A DNA stretch of 51,278 nt from Bradyrhizobium sp. URHD0069 (GCF_000701345.1 NZ_JNIJ01000045.1:1-51278); one strand, 5' to 3'. Positions 1 to 8,462 are shown, numbered from the stretch's first letter. A program made the numbers and translations. The notes: a model not told the origin generated them from the sequence alone.

Positions 1-386
1 GCGTTTACCATGCCCTGGACTCGCACAACCCTTTTCACTCGATCGAGGCTGCCGAGGGTCTGGCGAACGTTAGCTAACATGACCAAACCGACTAGCCGAG
101 CGGCTTGATATCCCTGCTCAGTTGTAAGCTCGGTTCCAACCTTTCCGATGATCACCTTGCCGTCGGTATTTCGGGGGCCAACGCCCGACATAAACAAAAG
201 ATTGCCGACCTGAACGCCGTTGCTGTAATTCGCTACAGGTCGTGATTCATATTTCGTGACATCTATTCCCATCGCCTTCAATTTGGCTTCGGGACCGGCT
301 TTGTCTTGCGCTCGGACAGAATCGAACGTGCCGAACACCGATGCGGCAATGAACATCGATGCGGTTATGGCAAGTAAGGCCCTCAT
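1..386 (-). CDS. RidA/YjgF-family protein with signal peptide, partial (3' end outside window)
   Basis: Reading leftward from an ATG at 386, the frame stays open to the window edge. A GGAGGAGGT ribosome binding site lies just upstream, which fixes the start. The N-terminus (MRALLAITASMFIAASVFG) is a signal peptide ending near VRAQ. After it come RidA-type motifs: NYSNGVQVGNLLFMSGVGPR, then TDGKVIIGKVG, then LVMLANVRQTLGSLDRV and RVQGMV. Cytosolic RidA proteins deaminate reactive enamine/imine intermediates. Exported paralogues like this one are common in rhizobia but have no assigned substrate. The catalytic Arg of classical RidA lies beyond the part seen here, so enzymatic activity cannot be judged. 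Confidence 0.85.
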   Translation of the reverse strand, partial: MRALLAITASMFIAASVFGTFDSVRAQDKAGPEAKLKAMGIDVTKYESRPVANYSNGVQVGNLLFMSGVGPRNTDGKVIIGKVGTELTTEQGYQAARLVGLVMLANVRQTLGSLDRVKRVVRVQGMVN

Positions 387-560
387 GACCTCCTCCATCT
401 GACTGCTGGGTACTGCCGTCGATCCGATCTTATTGCGCTGCAGACCCGTGCAATAGTCGAAAATAGAGAACCGGCTCAACAGAGCCGTTTTTTGATGCTT
501 CGCACAATCGCCGTTTTGCGGCTCCGCTGGTGTTCGCGAGTAGGCATCGCTTCCGCTTTT

Positions 561-600
561 GGCACATTTCGGACGTCACCGATCACGCTGACGATGTCCG
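561..600. repeat. Dispersed 40-bp intergenic repeat, copy 1
   Basis: A 40-bp block containing CGGACGTCA and CACGCTGACGATGTCCG recurs with three mismatches at 1167-1206, so the pair flanks the cupin-like gene in direct orientation. The following ~60 bp (GGGGTAGACCAGACATC ... GACCCAATTCGGAC) resembles stretches near 47160-47215 and 49520-49590. The remaining intergenic DNA from 387 to 725 shows no other gene. Confidence 0.7.
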
Positions 601-725
601 CTCATCGGGGTAGACCAGACATCCCGGCTGCGCCAGCCGAGGTTCGGAAATGACCCAATTCGGACCTAGACGCTTCTTATGCGGTCATGGAAATGTGGTG
701 TGGCGTAACTCAAGGAACGGAGGCG

Positions 726-1112
726 ATGATGAAGTGTCTGCGCGTTTACTCTACAGCGGACGGCGAGTCCCACTTCGATGAGGTCGAAATCCCGACAACC
801 TCTCGACAGGTTCACCCCAATGCTGCGGCATTCGAAGTGTCGGCGAAGTACGCGGCGTCAAACATCCGTTTCACGCGCATTCCGTCGGGTGTGCGACAGG
901 TAGATTGGCATACAGTGCCGGAGCGCGTACTGACAGTGCGGCTCGATGGATCGGCGGAATACCAGACAAGTGACGGCGATGAGAGGCTCGTACCGGCCGG
1001 TAGCTTCGTCTTGTTTGAGGACGTTGATGGCAAGGGACACAAATCGCGACACTCGCCCGAAGAGCAAACGGTCATCTGGATCAGTCTGCCGCAAGGTCTC
1101 GACAACCCTTGA
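726..1112 (+). CDS. Small cupin-like protein
   Basis: About 128 residues, beginning MMKCLRVYSTADGESHFDEV. A GGAGG at 719-723 supports a start at 726 or the adjacent ATG at 729 rather than the longer frame from 687. The C-terminal half reads like one cupin barrel: WHTVPERVLTVRLDGSAEY, then a DGDERLVPAGSFVLFEDVDGKG turn with a late HKSRH. This matches the family of short cupin domain proteins found in many proteobacteria, often near redox or sugar genes. The substrate is unknown. Only one or two of the usual metal-binding His are visible, so metal binding is uncertain. The gene stands alone between two copies of a dispersed repeat. Confidence 0.6.
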   Translation: MMKCLRVYSTADGESHFDEVEIPTTSRQVHPNAAAFEVSAKYAASNIRFTRIPSGVRQVDWHTVPERVLTVRLDGSAEYQTSDGDERLVPAGSFVLFEDVDGKGHKSRHSPEEQTVIWISLPQGLDNP

Positions 1113-1166
1113 CGTCGAGTGGCAATGATCGCCGAACCGGTTTGGCCCGACCCTATGACTGTTGAT

Positions 1167-1206
1167 GGCACTTTTCGGACGTCAGCAATCACGCTGACGA
1201 TGTCCG
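1167..1206. repeat. Dispersed 40-bp intergenic repeat, copy 2
   Basis: Direct copy of the block at 561-600, starting GGCACTTTTCGGACGTCA and ending GATGTCCG. It begins 55 bp after the stop of the cupin-like gene. Confidence 0.7.
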
Positions 1207-1594
1207 TACATTGAGGTAATCCCGCTGACCTTCAAGCCGTAACTCCGACAGTCTGCCATGGCTGCTCGTGCGCGGGCAGCGCCGACACCCTGCCGTGGGC
1301 GGAGCGGCATCTGGACTAGGCACACGTTCGCCCTTGAAGGTACAACGGACGTACCCGGTACGAACTGGGACACTCCCGAGTTGGCTGTTTCCCGATCACA
1401 AACTGGAAATTCCTCCTACCATCAACGCCCTGATCAACTGGCTGAACGAACCGTGATCTGCGAACCTGACAAGTCCGGAATGCGGACCAAAGGGGACGAC
1501 CGCCGACCACGCTAAAAAATGACTAGCAGTTGGTCGTCACCATTTCGCCAGCGAGATGACGTTGCTCGCGGCCGGATGCGGTGCCGCGCGGGGC
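1207..1594. other. Gene-free stretch
   Basis: Short open frames occur on both strands, but none has a ribosome binding site, a recognisable product or the codon bias of neighbouring genes. I see no terminator or RNA structure here. Confidence 0.5.
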
Positions 1595-1619
1595 TGGCGG
1601 AAGGGGTGGGATTCGAACC
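1595..1619 (-). other. 3' end of a tRNA-Ser gene (fragment, possible attachment site)
   Basis: On the minus strand the 25 nt from GGTTCGAATCCCACC to CTTCCGCCA equal the T-loop, 3' T-stem and 3' acceptor strand plus CCA of a bacterial tRNA-Ser of the GGAAGGG acceptor type. The 5' partner strands are absent: the sequence directly upstream (CCGTC) cannot form the T-stem. A fragment starting inside the T-arm is what integrases leave when an island inserts in a tRNA 3' end. No integrase gene lies nearby, so this may be an old scar or part of the adjoining dispersed repeat. Confidence 0.6.
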
Positions 1620-1639
1620 GACGGTAGAATTGTGGCTGC

Positions 1640-2200
1640 GGCAAAACAACCCGACGGGCAAGCTTTCACTTTCGCCGTCGGGCAAATCACGTTTAGGACT
1701 CCCGCCATCCTGTCCCCGAGGTAGGGGCGTTGGCCATCGTCACCGAACGTTGGGATGGGATGCGGTGGACGCGGCGGCGTTGGGCGCGTGATGTGGTCGC
1801 AGGGCGGGTTGGCGAAAGACCCGTGAGCGGCCGAACGGCGCGCAGACGAACGATGCTTTCGCGTACGGCAAAACCGTGTGGTCCTGGCACCCGTTGCTGG
1901 TGCTAAGTCGGCGGAGGCGCGTCGGCCCAACCGGGCTTAGACAATCCATATCCGCCGATGACGGTGACAAAACGAATTCGTCGCCGAGGAGAGCGCGGCA
2001 TAAGCCGTAAAGCCATTGCGCAGGGAATGCCGGATTGCCTCCGCTGAACCTGTATGCTCGTGTGCGTTTTCGTTACCTGTTTTGCACGCGAGACCGCGGG
2101 TGCAGCGCGCATCCGGCATTCCTTGCTCCCTCCTGTTTGAGGGACCACGACACGCAAACCTCGGGCGCCTCCCGCCGCGAGAATGCGGACGTGTATCCGC
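1640..2200. repeat. Long imperfect dispersed repeat, copy A
   Basis: This non-coding block has an inverted, diverged relative at about 15465-15975. Shared landmarks, in opposite order, are a CCCGACGGGCAA ... GTCGGGCAAATCA palindromic segment, a CGCGTCCACCGCATCCCA-type segment (reverse complement here), GGTCCTGGCACC/GGACCACACGG, a CGGATTGCCTCCGCTGAACC segment with CTGTATGCTCGTGTGCG, and a GCAGCGCGCATCCGGC segment. The open frames across it are shadows without ribosome binding sites. Confidence 0.65.
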
Positions 2201-2235
2201 TGTTTGAAATTCGAATCGAATTCCCGGCTCGATGT

Positions 2236-3030
2236 TCAGGAGCTTGGTGGTGCGGGCCACAACGCCTTCACGATCGCATCCAGCCCATCGGTCAACGCGG
2301 CCGGCCCCGGCTGCAGGATTAGCGGCGACTTGATCTCGACGATGCGGTCGTTGGCGACCGCAGGGATATCGCTCCAGCCCGGCCGCTGTCGGATCCGGTC
2401 CGGCACCACCTTCTTGCCGCACCATGACGCCAGGATCACGTCCGGCGCTGTCGCGCGGACGGCATCGGGCGCGATGATCCGGTCCTTGGCGGCCTGCTGA
2501 AACCTTAGGTTCGGCAGCGCGTCTTCGCCGCCGGCGATCTCGATCAACTCGGAAACCCAGCCGATGCCGCTGATCAGCGGATCGTCCCATTCCTCGAAAT
2601 AAACTTTTGGTTTTGCATCCGGCCGCGGTGTCGCCGCGATCGTTGCGAGACGCCTCTCATAGCCGGCCGCGAGTTGATCGGCGCGCTCGGCCGCGCCGAT
2701 CAGCGCGCCCAGGGTGCGGATCATCGCCAGGATGCCCGCGATGTCGCGCTGGTTGAAGACATGGATGGCGACGCCGGCGCGCACCAGATCGGCGACGATG
2801 GCCGCCTGCAGATCCGAGAAAGCCAGCACGAGGTCCGGCTCCAGCGCCATGATTTTCGGAATGTCGGCCGAGATGAACGCCGATACCCGCGGCTTCTCGC
2901 GCCGGACCTGCGGCGGCCGCACCGCGTAGCCGGAGACGCCGACAATCCGGTCCTGCTCGCCAAGCAGATATAGCGTCTCCACGGTTTCTTCGGTGAGACA
3001 CACGATACGGCGGGGAGGGAACTGGCGCAT
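2236..3030 (-). CDS. BtuF/FecB-like cobalamin-binding protein, no signal peptide
   Basis: About 264 residues from MRQFPPRRIVCLTEETVETL. It belongs to the periplasmic-binding-protein fold of B12/siderophore ABC systems: an N-terminal lobe with LYLLGEQDRIVGVSGYA and KIMALEPDLVLAFSDLQ, a long connecting helix (GILAMIRTLGALIGAAERAD), then a C-terminal lobe with VYFEEWDDPLISGIGWVSELIEIAGG and RIIAPDAVRATAPDVILASWCGKK. Many alphaproteobacterial homologues are annotated as cobalamin-binding proteins. No export signal and no ABC permease or ATPase genes accompany it, so a role in transport is doubtful and ligand identity is inference. A GTG at 3066 would add 12 residues; I prefer 3030 because the conserved part begins there. 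Confidence 0.8.
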   Translation of the reverse strand: MRQFPPRRIVCLTEETVETLYLLGEQDRIVGVSGYAVRPPQVRREKPRVSAFISADIPKIMALEPDLVLAFSDLQAAIVADLVRAGVAIHVFNQRDIAGILAMIRTLGALIGAAERADQLAAGYERRLATIAATPRPDAKPKVYFEEWDDPLISGIGWVSELIEIAGGEDALPNLRFQQAAKDRIIAPDAVRATAPDVILASWCGKKVVPDRIRQRPGWSDIPAVANDRIVEIKSPLILQPGPAALTDGLDAIVKALWPAPPSS

Positions 3031-3193
3031 GACCGACGATATGGAGAACAATGGATGGTTTGTCACGCCCCGCCGGCAACGTCATGCCGGGCTTTACCTC
3101 ACACGTAATCGTTTCAAAAACTGTTTTTGACGAAGATTGATGGATGCGCGGGTCGAGCCCGCGTATGACTGGAGCAAACGGGAGCCGCCGATC

Positions 3194-3592
3194 ATGACGC
3201 CGCTTGAAAAATTGAACTCGATGAAGATGCCTTTCGCGGAATTGAAAGGCGTGACCTTCACCGAAGCCGGGAAGGATCGCGTGGTGGCGCGGATGCTGGT
3301 ACGGCCGGACCTCTGCACCCTCGGGCATATCATTCATGGCGGCGCGATCATGGCGCTGGCGGATTCGGTTGGCGCCGCGGCGACCGTGATCAATTTGCCT
3401 GAGGATGCGAAGGGCACCACTACCATCGAGAGCAAGACCAATTTCATCGGCGGCGCCAAGGAGGGAGCGACGGTTATCGCCACTGCGACGCCGGTGCATC
3501 GCGGACGACGCACCCAGGTCTGGCAGACGCGGCTGGAGACCGAGGATGGCAAGCTCGTCGCGGTGGTGACCCAGACGCAAATGGTGCTCTGA
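3194..3592 (+). CDS. PaaI-type HotDog thioesterase
   Basis: 132 residues from MTPLEKLNSMKMPFAEL; GGAG at 3181-3184 sits 9 nt before this ATG, which argues against the longer frame from 3137. The HotDog signature HIIHGGAIMALADSVGAAAT is at about residues 48-67. It is followed by TIESKTNFIGGAKEGATVIA and RRTQVWQTRLETEDGKLVA, typical of the PaaI/YdiI group that hydrolyses acyl- or aryl-CoA thioesters in the cytoplasm as tetramers. The substrate cannot be told from sequence. It is divergent from the BtuF-like gene; a short palindrome of the CGGGTCGAGCCCG type lies at about 3148-3165 between them. Confidence 0.85.
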   Translation: MTPLEKLNSMKMPFAELKGVTFTEAGKDRVVARMLVRPDLCTLGHIIHGGAIMALADSVGAAATVINLPEDAKGTTTIESKTNFIGGAKEGATVIATATPVHRGRRTQVWQTRLETEDGKLVAVVTQTQMVL

Positions 3593-3771
3593 GGGGTGTT
3601 AGCTTCGCGCCCCCTGAATGGTTAACGGAATCGCGTGGTCAATGAACATGTCGCGACATCGTGCCGCCTAATTGAGGCGAGACGCCGGCTTGAATTTTAT
3701 GCTGCGACGCACAATATTCGGACTCTAGGGATTCGACGCCTCCTCGAGGGCAATCCAAGAGGAGTTTTCAC

Positions 3772-4407
3772 GTGAGCCACCAAGACACTGCGCGGCCGGC
3801 GCCCGCCAAGGGCACCGTTCGAACGCTGCGTCAGCAGGAAGAATTGCCGCTGCTGCGCGATCATCTCTGGAGACTCGATCCGGCGAGCCGTTATGACCGC
3901 TTTCACGGGTTCATGGACGATGATTTCATCGAGCGCTACGCCGCAAAATGCGCGGACGACGGCACTGTCATCATCGCCTATATCGAGGACGGCGTCGTAC
4001 GCGGCGCAGCGGAACTGCATCCGCCGGACCAGTCGCCCGACGCACTGCCGGAGATCGCCTTCAGCGTCGAGAAGACCGTGCGACGCCAAGGCGTCGGCAG
4101 CATCCTGTTCAAGAAGCTGATCGCGGAGGCGCGATCGAAGGGCTATCAGTCCTTGCGGATTACGACCGGCGCGCAAAACCACGCGATGCGCGCGCTTGCC
4201 AACAAATTTGGCGCGCACCTGGTTTTCCGCTACGGCGAATCCACCGGAACCATCGATCTAGAGCAGCAACCGGAGCCACAATTTGCGCGGCTTGCGATCA
4301 CGACACCGATCGATGCGGCACGCGCCATGCTGAACCTCAACCGCGCGTGCTGGCAGTTGTATCTCGGAATGTATGGTCTGGGCCGGACAGCAGAGCGTTA
4401 CAAATAG
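3772..4407 (+). CDS. GNAT-family N-acetyltransferase
   Basis: 211 residues with a GTG start, chosen because AAGAGGAG lies 8 nt upstream at 3757-3764. The acetyl-CoA binding motif A is clear: EIAFSVEKTVRRQGVGSILFKKLIAEA, with RRQGVG as the pyrophosphate-binding loop, followed by GYQSLRITTGAQNHAMRALANKFGA (motif B). The C-terminal ~50 residues (LAITTPIDAARAMLNLNRACWQLYLGMYGLG) form an extra helix-rich tail. Such proteins transfer acetyl groups to small molecules or proteins; the acceptor is unknown. The gene appears monocistronic. Confidence 0.85.
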   Translation: MSHQDTARPAPAKGTVRTLRQQEELPLLRDHLWRLDPASRYDRFHGFMDDDFIERYAAKCADDGTVIIAYIEDGVVRGAAELHPPDQSPDALPEIAFSVEKTVRRQGVGSILFKKLIAEARSKGYQSLRITTGAQNHAMRALANKFGAHLVFRYGESTGTIDLEQQPEPQFARLAITTPIDAARAMLNLNRACWQLYLGMYGLGRTAERYK

Positions 4408-4448
4408 GTGCGCTTTGCCGCTGCGCGAATGGCCATCGCGAAGCGCAC

Positions 4449-4748
4449 CTAGGCGGTGCGCTTGTCGTTGCCGAATTTCCTGGTCACCCGGCGTTCGACC
4501 ACGACCGAGCGCTGCGCGCCTTGTTCGCCGGCGATGACGCGGGTCGAAGAGCGCGCGGATGTGCGCGCGGCCTTCTTCACCTCGGCCTGCACCGATTCGA
4601 TCGGGAGCCCCATCAGCGAAGCGGCGATTTCAGCCTGCGCTTCCTGGTCGTCGGTAATGCCGATCGCGGCAAAAATGGCTTCTTCCAGCGTCGGCGGATC
4701 GCGCCGAACGCGCCGCGTGCCATACTTCGTATTCCAGTCTTCGCTCAT
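4449..4748 (-). CDS. Conserved small hypothetical protein (MSEDWNTKYGTRR family)
   Basis: 99 residues from MSEDWNTKYGTRRVRRDPPTL. The ATG at 4748 is preceded by GAGAGGCC and matches the N-terminus I associate with a short Bradyrhizobium family; a longer frame starts at 4772. The middle (LEEAIFAAIGITDD and EIAASLMGLPIESVQAEVKKA) is predicted helical and acidic. The tail is rich in Arg/Ser/Thr (RTSARSSTRVIAGEQGAQRSVVVERRVTRKF). There is no signal peptide or membrane segment. Function unknown. Convergent with the GNAT gene, 41 bp between stops. Confidence 0.65.
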   Translation of the reverse strand: MSEDWNTKYGTRRVRRDPPTLEEAIFAAIGITDDQEAQAEIAASLMGLPIESVQAEVKKAARTSARSSTRVIAGEQGAQRSVVVERRVTRKFGNDKRTA

Positions 4749-4919
4749 CGGGGCCTCTCGTCTGATCCCCATAACTAGGAGCCATCATGCTGCATTGCAA
4801 TATGAAATTGGTGTGGCAATCCAGCTATGCATCCACCGATTTGTCCACCGATTCGAGGGAATCTTCTCGCGCCGTCACGCTGCCGGTCACTGCGATCATC
4901 CTGCCCCCCATCGCCATCG

Positions 4920-5606
4920 TCATGGAATTGAGTCGCCGGCACCGGCAAAGTCTATGGCCTGCTGCGGCCAGCGCTTCAGCGCGGCACGTCCGGCATCGGT
5001 CAGCACATAGATGCCGCGCTCGGCGCGATCGAACCAGCCGTAGACATTGTGCAGCAGAATTTTCGGGGCGTCCGGAATCTCAGGCTTGAGATCCCGCACC
5101 CGCCGCGGCCCTCGTGACAGCGCCGACGCGCAGGCCAGCGCCTGCTGGCGATAGGCCGTCATGATCGGTGCGCGCGTGCTCCCGCCCAACGCCGGATCGC
5201 CGATGCGGCGTCGATGCTCGGCGACGAGGCGGGAACGCTTTTTGGGATCGCGGCGCGGGCTTGTCGTGGGCGGCTTGACGAGCACCTCAACATCGCCGGT
5301 GTTGGTGACCGCGAGCATGCCGAAGCCGAGCCGGCGGCAGAGATTGCGGTAGCGCGCGTCGCTCTCGCGCCCCTTGCCCCGCGCAGATATTTTGGCGGCA
5401 AGCCACACCTCGTCGCAGGCGCCGGCGCGGTCGACCGCCTGCAGAACCAATTCAAGATTGAAGGAAAGCTTCAATTCGCCGATCACAACAATGGGAGGAT
5501 CGTCGCCGCTCAGCGCCACCAGGTCACAGCCGCCGACCTCGCCCTTGACCGTGAAGCCGAGGTTTTCGAGGAAGCGTTTGACGGGCAGATAAAGCGCAGT
5601 TTCCAA
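4920..5606 (-). CDS. DUF2161-family putative PD-(D/E)XK phosphodiesterase
   Basis: 228 residues from a TTG start with GGAG five bases upstream. The N-terminal half has the nuclease-fold core: ALYLPVKRFLENLGFTVKGEVGGCDLVAL gives the first acidic residue, and PIVVIGELKLSF gives the E-x-K pair. The C-terminal half (YRQQALACASALSRGPRRVRDLK and KILLHNVYGWFDRAERGIYVLTDAGRAAL) resembles a winged-helix module. The family is conserved in rhizobia as a predicted DNA-acting or orphan nuclease; no substrate is established to my knowledge. No methyltransferase or restriction partner is nearby, so a restriction role is not supported. Confidence 0.75.
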   Translation of the reverse strand: METALYLPVKRFLENLGFTVKGEVGGCDLVALSGDDPPIVVIGELKLSFNLELVLQAVDRAGACDEVWLAAKISARGKGRESDARYRNLCRRLGFGMLAVTNTGDVEVLVKPPTTSPRRDPKKRSRLVAEHRRRIGDPALGGSTRAPIMTAYRQQALACASALSRGPRRVRDLKPEIPDAPKILLHNVYGWFDRAERGIYVLTDAGRAALKRWPQQAIDFAGAGDSIP

Positions 5607-5870
5607 GGGAGCTCCGTGTCGCCGGCGCGACTCAGTGGCTCCAGTTTAGCAGGGATCGCTGATAGCGCAGACCCGGGATTTGACTAGGGCAGCGCCGGAA
5701 CGGCTATCCTATGCCGGGAGCGAACGGGCGCGCACGACAAACAAAGCATTCAGTTCAAAATTGAAGCTGCGGTTGTTCATCCCGGACTGAGCGGACGCCC
5801 CGCTATCTGCCGTTGTGGGAAATCGGTGGAGGCCGTAGGTTGCAGGCCCGGATGGTGGGCCGGAGCGGCA

Positions 5871-6578
5871 ATGCTGAAGGGACTTTACAAGGTGGAGATG
5901 CACACGGTGCATGGTTCGCGCCGCGGCGTTCTCTATGCGTATGACGGCAAGATGATGGGCGGCAATTCGGCTTTCGCGTTCATCGGGACCTACCAGGAGA
6001 CCGATAGTGGCGAGGTTATGGTCGACATATCGACGGTGCGCCACAATGAGGATCCGAACTTCCAGCCCTTGTTCAGGGCCGACCAGATCACGCTGACGCT
6101 CAGAGGCAACAAGCGGGGCGAGCAATATTTTTTCGAAGGCGGCACCACGCAATCGCCCGGCGTTGCCTTCAACTCGGTGATGACCCCTATCAGCGAAGAT
6201 GCTGCACCGCCGGCACTTCCGGTCGGACACGGTGGTATATGCAACGGCGTTTATTCCATTCATATCCGGATGTTTGACGGCATCGACGGTGGCAACACCG
6301 GCGTCATGGTGCTGCACGAGGGCCGGATACGCGGTGGCGACGCGTTCTTCGATTATGTCGGCTCCTACATTTGCGCGAACGGCAGGTGGAAGGGCGAGCT
6401 CGTCAACCACGAGCACACGCCGAGCCAGGGCGAGCGGCCGGTGTTCGGCGGCTACGAGGTCGGCATCGGCTTTTCCGGCACCTACACGGATGACGGCGCG
6501 GTCGCAGAAGCGACTGCGCTCGTCGGCAAGCGCAGCATTCGCTTTAGCGCAGTCTTGAAAAAGCTGGCTGAGGCGTGA
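5871..6578 (+). CDS. GrlR-like protein with two tandem GrlR domains, paralogue 1
   Basis: 235 residues from MLKGLYKVEMHTVHG; a longer frame from 5826 lacks support. The protein is two lipocalin-like GrlR units in tandem: GLYKVEMHT ... GKMMGGNSAFAFIGTY (residues about 3-45) and GVYSIHIRMFDGIDGG ... GRIRGGDAFFDYVGSY (about 125-170), the latter followed by WKGELVNHEHTP and VFGGYEVGIGFSGTY. GrlR of enteropathogenic E. coli is a single ~120-residue domain that binds and silences the T3SS activator GrlA. Here no GrlA or T3SS genes are present, so regulation of secretion is not supported and the function is unknown. A close paralogue lies at 13519-14223. Confidence 0.75.
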   Translation: MLKGLYKVEMHTVHGSRRGVLYAYDGKMMGGNSAFAFIGTYQETDSGEVMVDISTVRHNEDPNFQPLFRADQITLTLRGNKRGEQYFFEGGTTQSPGVAFNSVMTPISEDAAPPALPVGHGGICNGVYSIHIRMFDGIDGGNTGVMVLHEGRIRGGDAFFDYVGSYICANGRWKGELVNHEHTPSQGERPVFGGYEVGIGFSGTYTDDGAVAEATALVGKRSIRFSAVLKKLAEA

Positions 6579-6632
6579 GGTCTCAGCCGATCAACCGATC
6601 GTAATCGGCGTGCGACCCGAGAGTGCGGGAGT

Positions 6633-7313
6633 TCACACCCGCCCGCTCACGGGGAGCAGCGCGCCGGTGACAGCGCTGGCGGCGTCGCTTGCAAGGAACA
6701 GGATGACGTTCGCCAGTTCTTCCGGCGTCACCCATTTTCCGAAATCCGCTTTCGGCATGCTGGCGCGATTGGCGGGCGTATCGATCGTCGACGGCAGCAC
6801 GGCGTTGACCGTGATCTTGCCTTTCCACTCGGCGGCAAGCGCTTCGGTGAGGCGATGCACGCCCGCCTTGGAAGCGGCGTAGGCGCCCATGCCGGCGCCT
6901 GCTTGCAGCGCGCCCATCGCGCCGACATTGACGATCCGCCCGGAGGAGGAAGCCGCGAGATGCGGGAGCGCCGATTGCGACGCATTGAGCGCAGTCAGCA
7001 CATTGAGCGCATACATGCGCTGCCAGGTTTTCGGATCGCCCTCGGCGACGGCCTCGAACGCAAAGCTGCCGGCGATATTGATCAGCGCATCCAGCCTGCC
7101 GAAATGCGACGCCACCGCGTCGATGGCGTTTTTGGCCTGCGCCGCATCGGACAAATCGACGCCGCCGAGTTCGACGCGATTTGCTGTCGTCGGAACCTGC
7201 GATGCCGCGTGGTTTATGCCGGCCACCCGTGCGCCCCGCGCAAGCGCCGCCTCCGCGACCACCTTGCCGAGCGCGCCCGAGGCGCCGGTCACGACAACGA
7301 CTTTTTGATCCAT
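6633..7313 (-). CDS. SDR-family oxidoreductase lacking the canonical catalytic Ser
   Basis: 226 residues from MDQKVVVVTGASGALGKVVA, with GGAG 9 nt upstream of the ATG. The Rossmann dinucleotide motif TGASGALG, the NIAG segment (LINIAGSFAF) and the YAASK active-site Tyr/Lys (GAYAASKAGVHRL) are intact, as is the C-terminal SDAASAVTGALLPVSGRV. The catalytic Ser, expected 13 residues before the Tyr, is Ala in GRIVNVGAMGAL. SDRs reduce or oxidise carbonyl/alcohol groups with NAD(P)H. Loss of Ser may mean altered chemistry, though I recall related rhizobial proteins carrying the same GAMGAL. Substrate unknown. The gene is divergent from the SGNH hydrolase gene. Confidence 0.85.
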   Translation of the reverse strand: MDQKVVVVTGASGALGKVVAEAALARGARVAGINHAASQVPTTANRVELGGVDLSDAAQAKNAIDAVASHFGRLDALINIAGSFAFEAVAEGDPKTWQRMYALNVLTALNASQSALPHLAASSSGRIVNVGAMGALQAGAGMGAYAASKAGVHRLTEALAAEWKGKITVNAVLPSTIDTPANRASMPKADFGKWVTPEELANVILFLASDAASAVTGALLPVSGRV

Positions 7314-7436
7314 GATCGGTCTCCAGGCCAAGGGAAGGGGCTCACACTCTATCGCCACGCGAAATTCATTTGCAATGCTGCGAAATCTTGCGCCCGATGT
7401 GGTTTCACGGGGTCGCTTCTGAAAGCGGATGTTCAC

Positions 7437-8147
7437 ATGCCCGACGATTTTCCGAGATGCGAGATAGCCCCCAGCCTTATCCGGTTCGACCGTCCGCTCT
7501 TTCACCTGGCAAAACAGCTCGAAGGCGCAGGGCCTATCAACATAGTGGCGATCGGGTCGTCATCGACCGCTGGCGAAGGTACGATTCCGCCCTATCCGGA
7601 AAGGCTGCAGACGCGGCTCCGGCTTCGCTTTCCTGGTCGTGCGATTGACGTGATCAACAAGGGCCAAGGCGGCGAGGAGGCGGCGGCAGAGTTCAAACGG
7701 TTTGATGAGGATGTCATCAGGCGAGCGCCGGTCCTCACCATCTGGCAAGTCGGCACCAATGCGATTTTCCATGACGGCTACGATCTGGACGACGTTGCGG
7801 CGGCGATTGACTCCGGCCTGAAGCGGTTGAGCGCCCTTGCGATGGACGTGGTGCTCATGGACCTGCAATACGCGCCGGCAATCCTCCAGCCCGGAAAGAT
7901 CGCGGGCACCCACCGCATGGTCGATCTGATCTCAGATGCCGCGAAAAAGGCCGGCATCAACGTATTTCGCCGGTTCGTCCTGATGCGGCGTTGGAACAAG
8001 GACTGCAATATTCCTATCGATCAGATGATTAATCCCGCCGACGGTCTGCACCAGACGGACTGGTGCACCAACTGCGTCGCACAGGCGCTCGATGCCCTCA
8101 TTTCGGATGCCGCGGCGAGGGCTTACCCGATCATCCCAACTCATTAA
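7437..8147 (+). CDS. SGNH/GDSL-type hydrolase
   Basis: 236 residues from the ATG at 7437; the same frame is open much further upstream but that part is antisense to the SDR gene. SGNH blocks are visible in order: block I AIGSSSTAGEGT (nucleophile Ser), block II Gly in INKGQGGEEAA, block III QVGTNA (oxyanion Asn), and block V DGLHQTD with the Asp and His of the triad. The region before block I (APSLIRFDRPLFHLAKQL) is typical of rhizobial GDSL esterases. No signal peptide is evident. It probably acts on an ester or acyl group of a glycan or lipid; the substrate is not deducible. Confidence 0.85.
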   Translation: MPDDFPRCEIAPSLIRFDRPLFHLAKQLEGAGPINIVAIGSSSTAGEGTIPPYPERLQTRLRLRFPGRAIDVINKGQGGEEAAAEFKRFDEDVIRRAPVLTIWQVGTNAIFHDGYDLDDVAAAIDSGLKRLSALAMDVVLMDLQYAPAILQPGKIAGTHRMVDLISDAAKKAGINVFRRFVLMRRWNKDCNIPIDQMINPADGLHQTDWCTNCVAQALDALISDAAARAYPIIPTH

Positions 8148-8230
8148 AATTTGCCGGATTTTTGTAAGCGAACGGCAGAACAGCCCCGCTATAGGTGAGG
8201 CTGTTCAATCCACGGGCTGGGAACACCACA

Positions 8231-8428
8231 ATGAGATATTTACCTGACCACGGTTTACCGCTTGTTCAGCTTAAGGAGCAGCGGCGTGATCTGATTGTCG
8301 CGCTGCAAAATCGGAATGGCCCGGTCGGCGGCTGGGAGCTGATGCAGATCGCCGCGGTTCAACAGGCGATTTCGGCATGCGAGGACGTCATCGCCGACCT
8401 CGACGCTGAAATGGAAGCTGCCGCGTAG
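8231..8428 (+). CDS. Small conserved hypothetical protein (MRYLPDHGLPL family)
   Basis: 65 residues from MRYLPDHGLPLVQLKEQRRD. The ATG at 8231 is chosen over an upstream GTG at 8195 because the conserved sequence begins there. It is predicted largely helical (QLKEQRRDLIVALQNRN, then QIAAVQQAISACEDVIADLDAEM), acidic and cytoplasmic. I recognise it as a short Bradyrhizobium family without known function. Confidence 0.6.
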   Translation: MRYLPDHGLPLVQLKEQRRDLIVALQNRNGPVGGWELMQIAAVQQAISACEDVIADLDAEMEAAA

Positions 8429-8462
8429 GGCAATTCGATCTTTCGCCTCAAACGAAAGGAGT

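Noticed and set aside
2236..3030. Functional B12 importer with nrdJ as a B12 system
   Set aside because: The binding protein lacks a signal peptide, no ABC subunits are present and nrdJ is 20 kb away; the link is only thematic.
4920..5606. Restriction-modification locus
   Set aside because: The PD-(D/E)XK-like protein has no methyltransferase or specificity subunit nearby.
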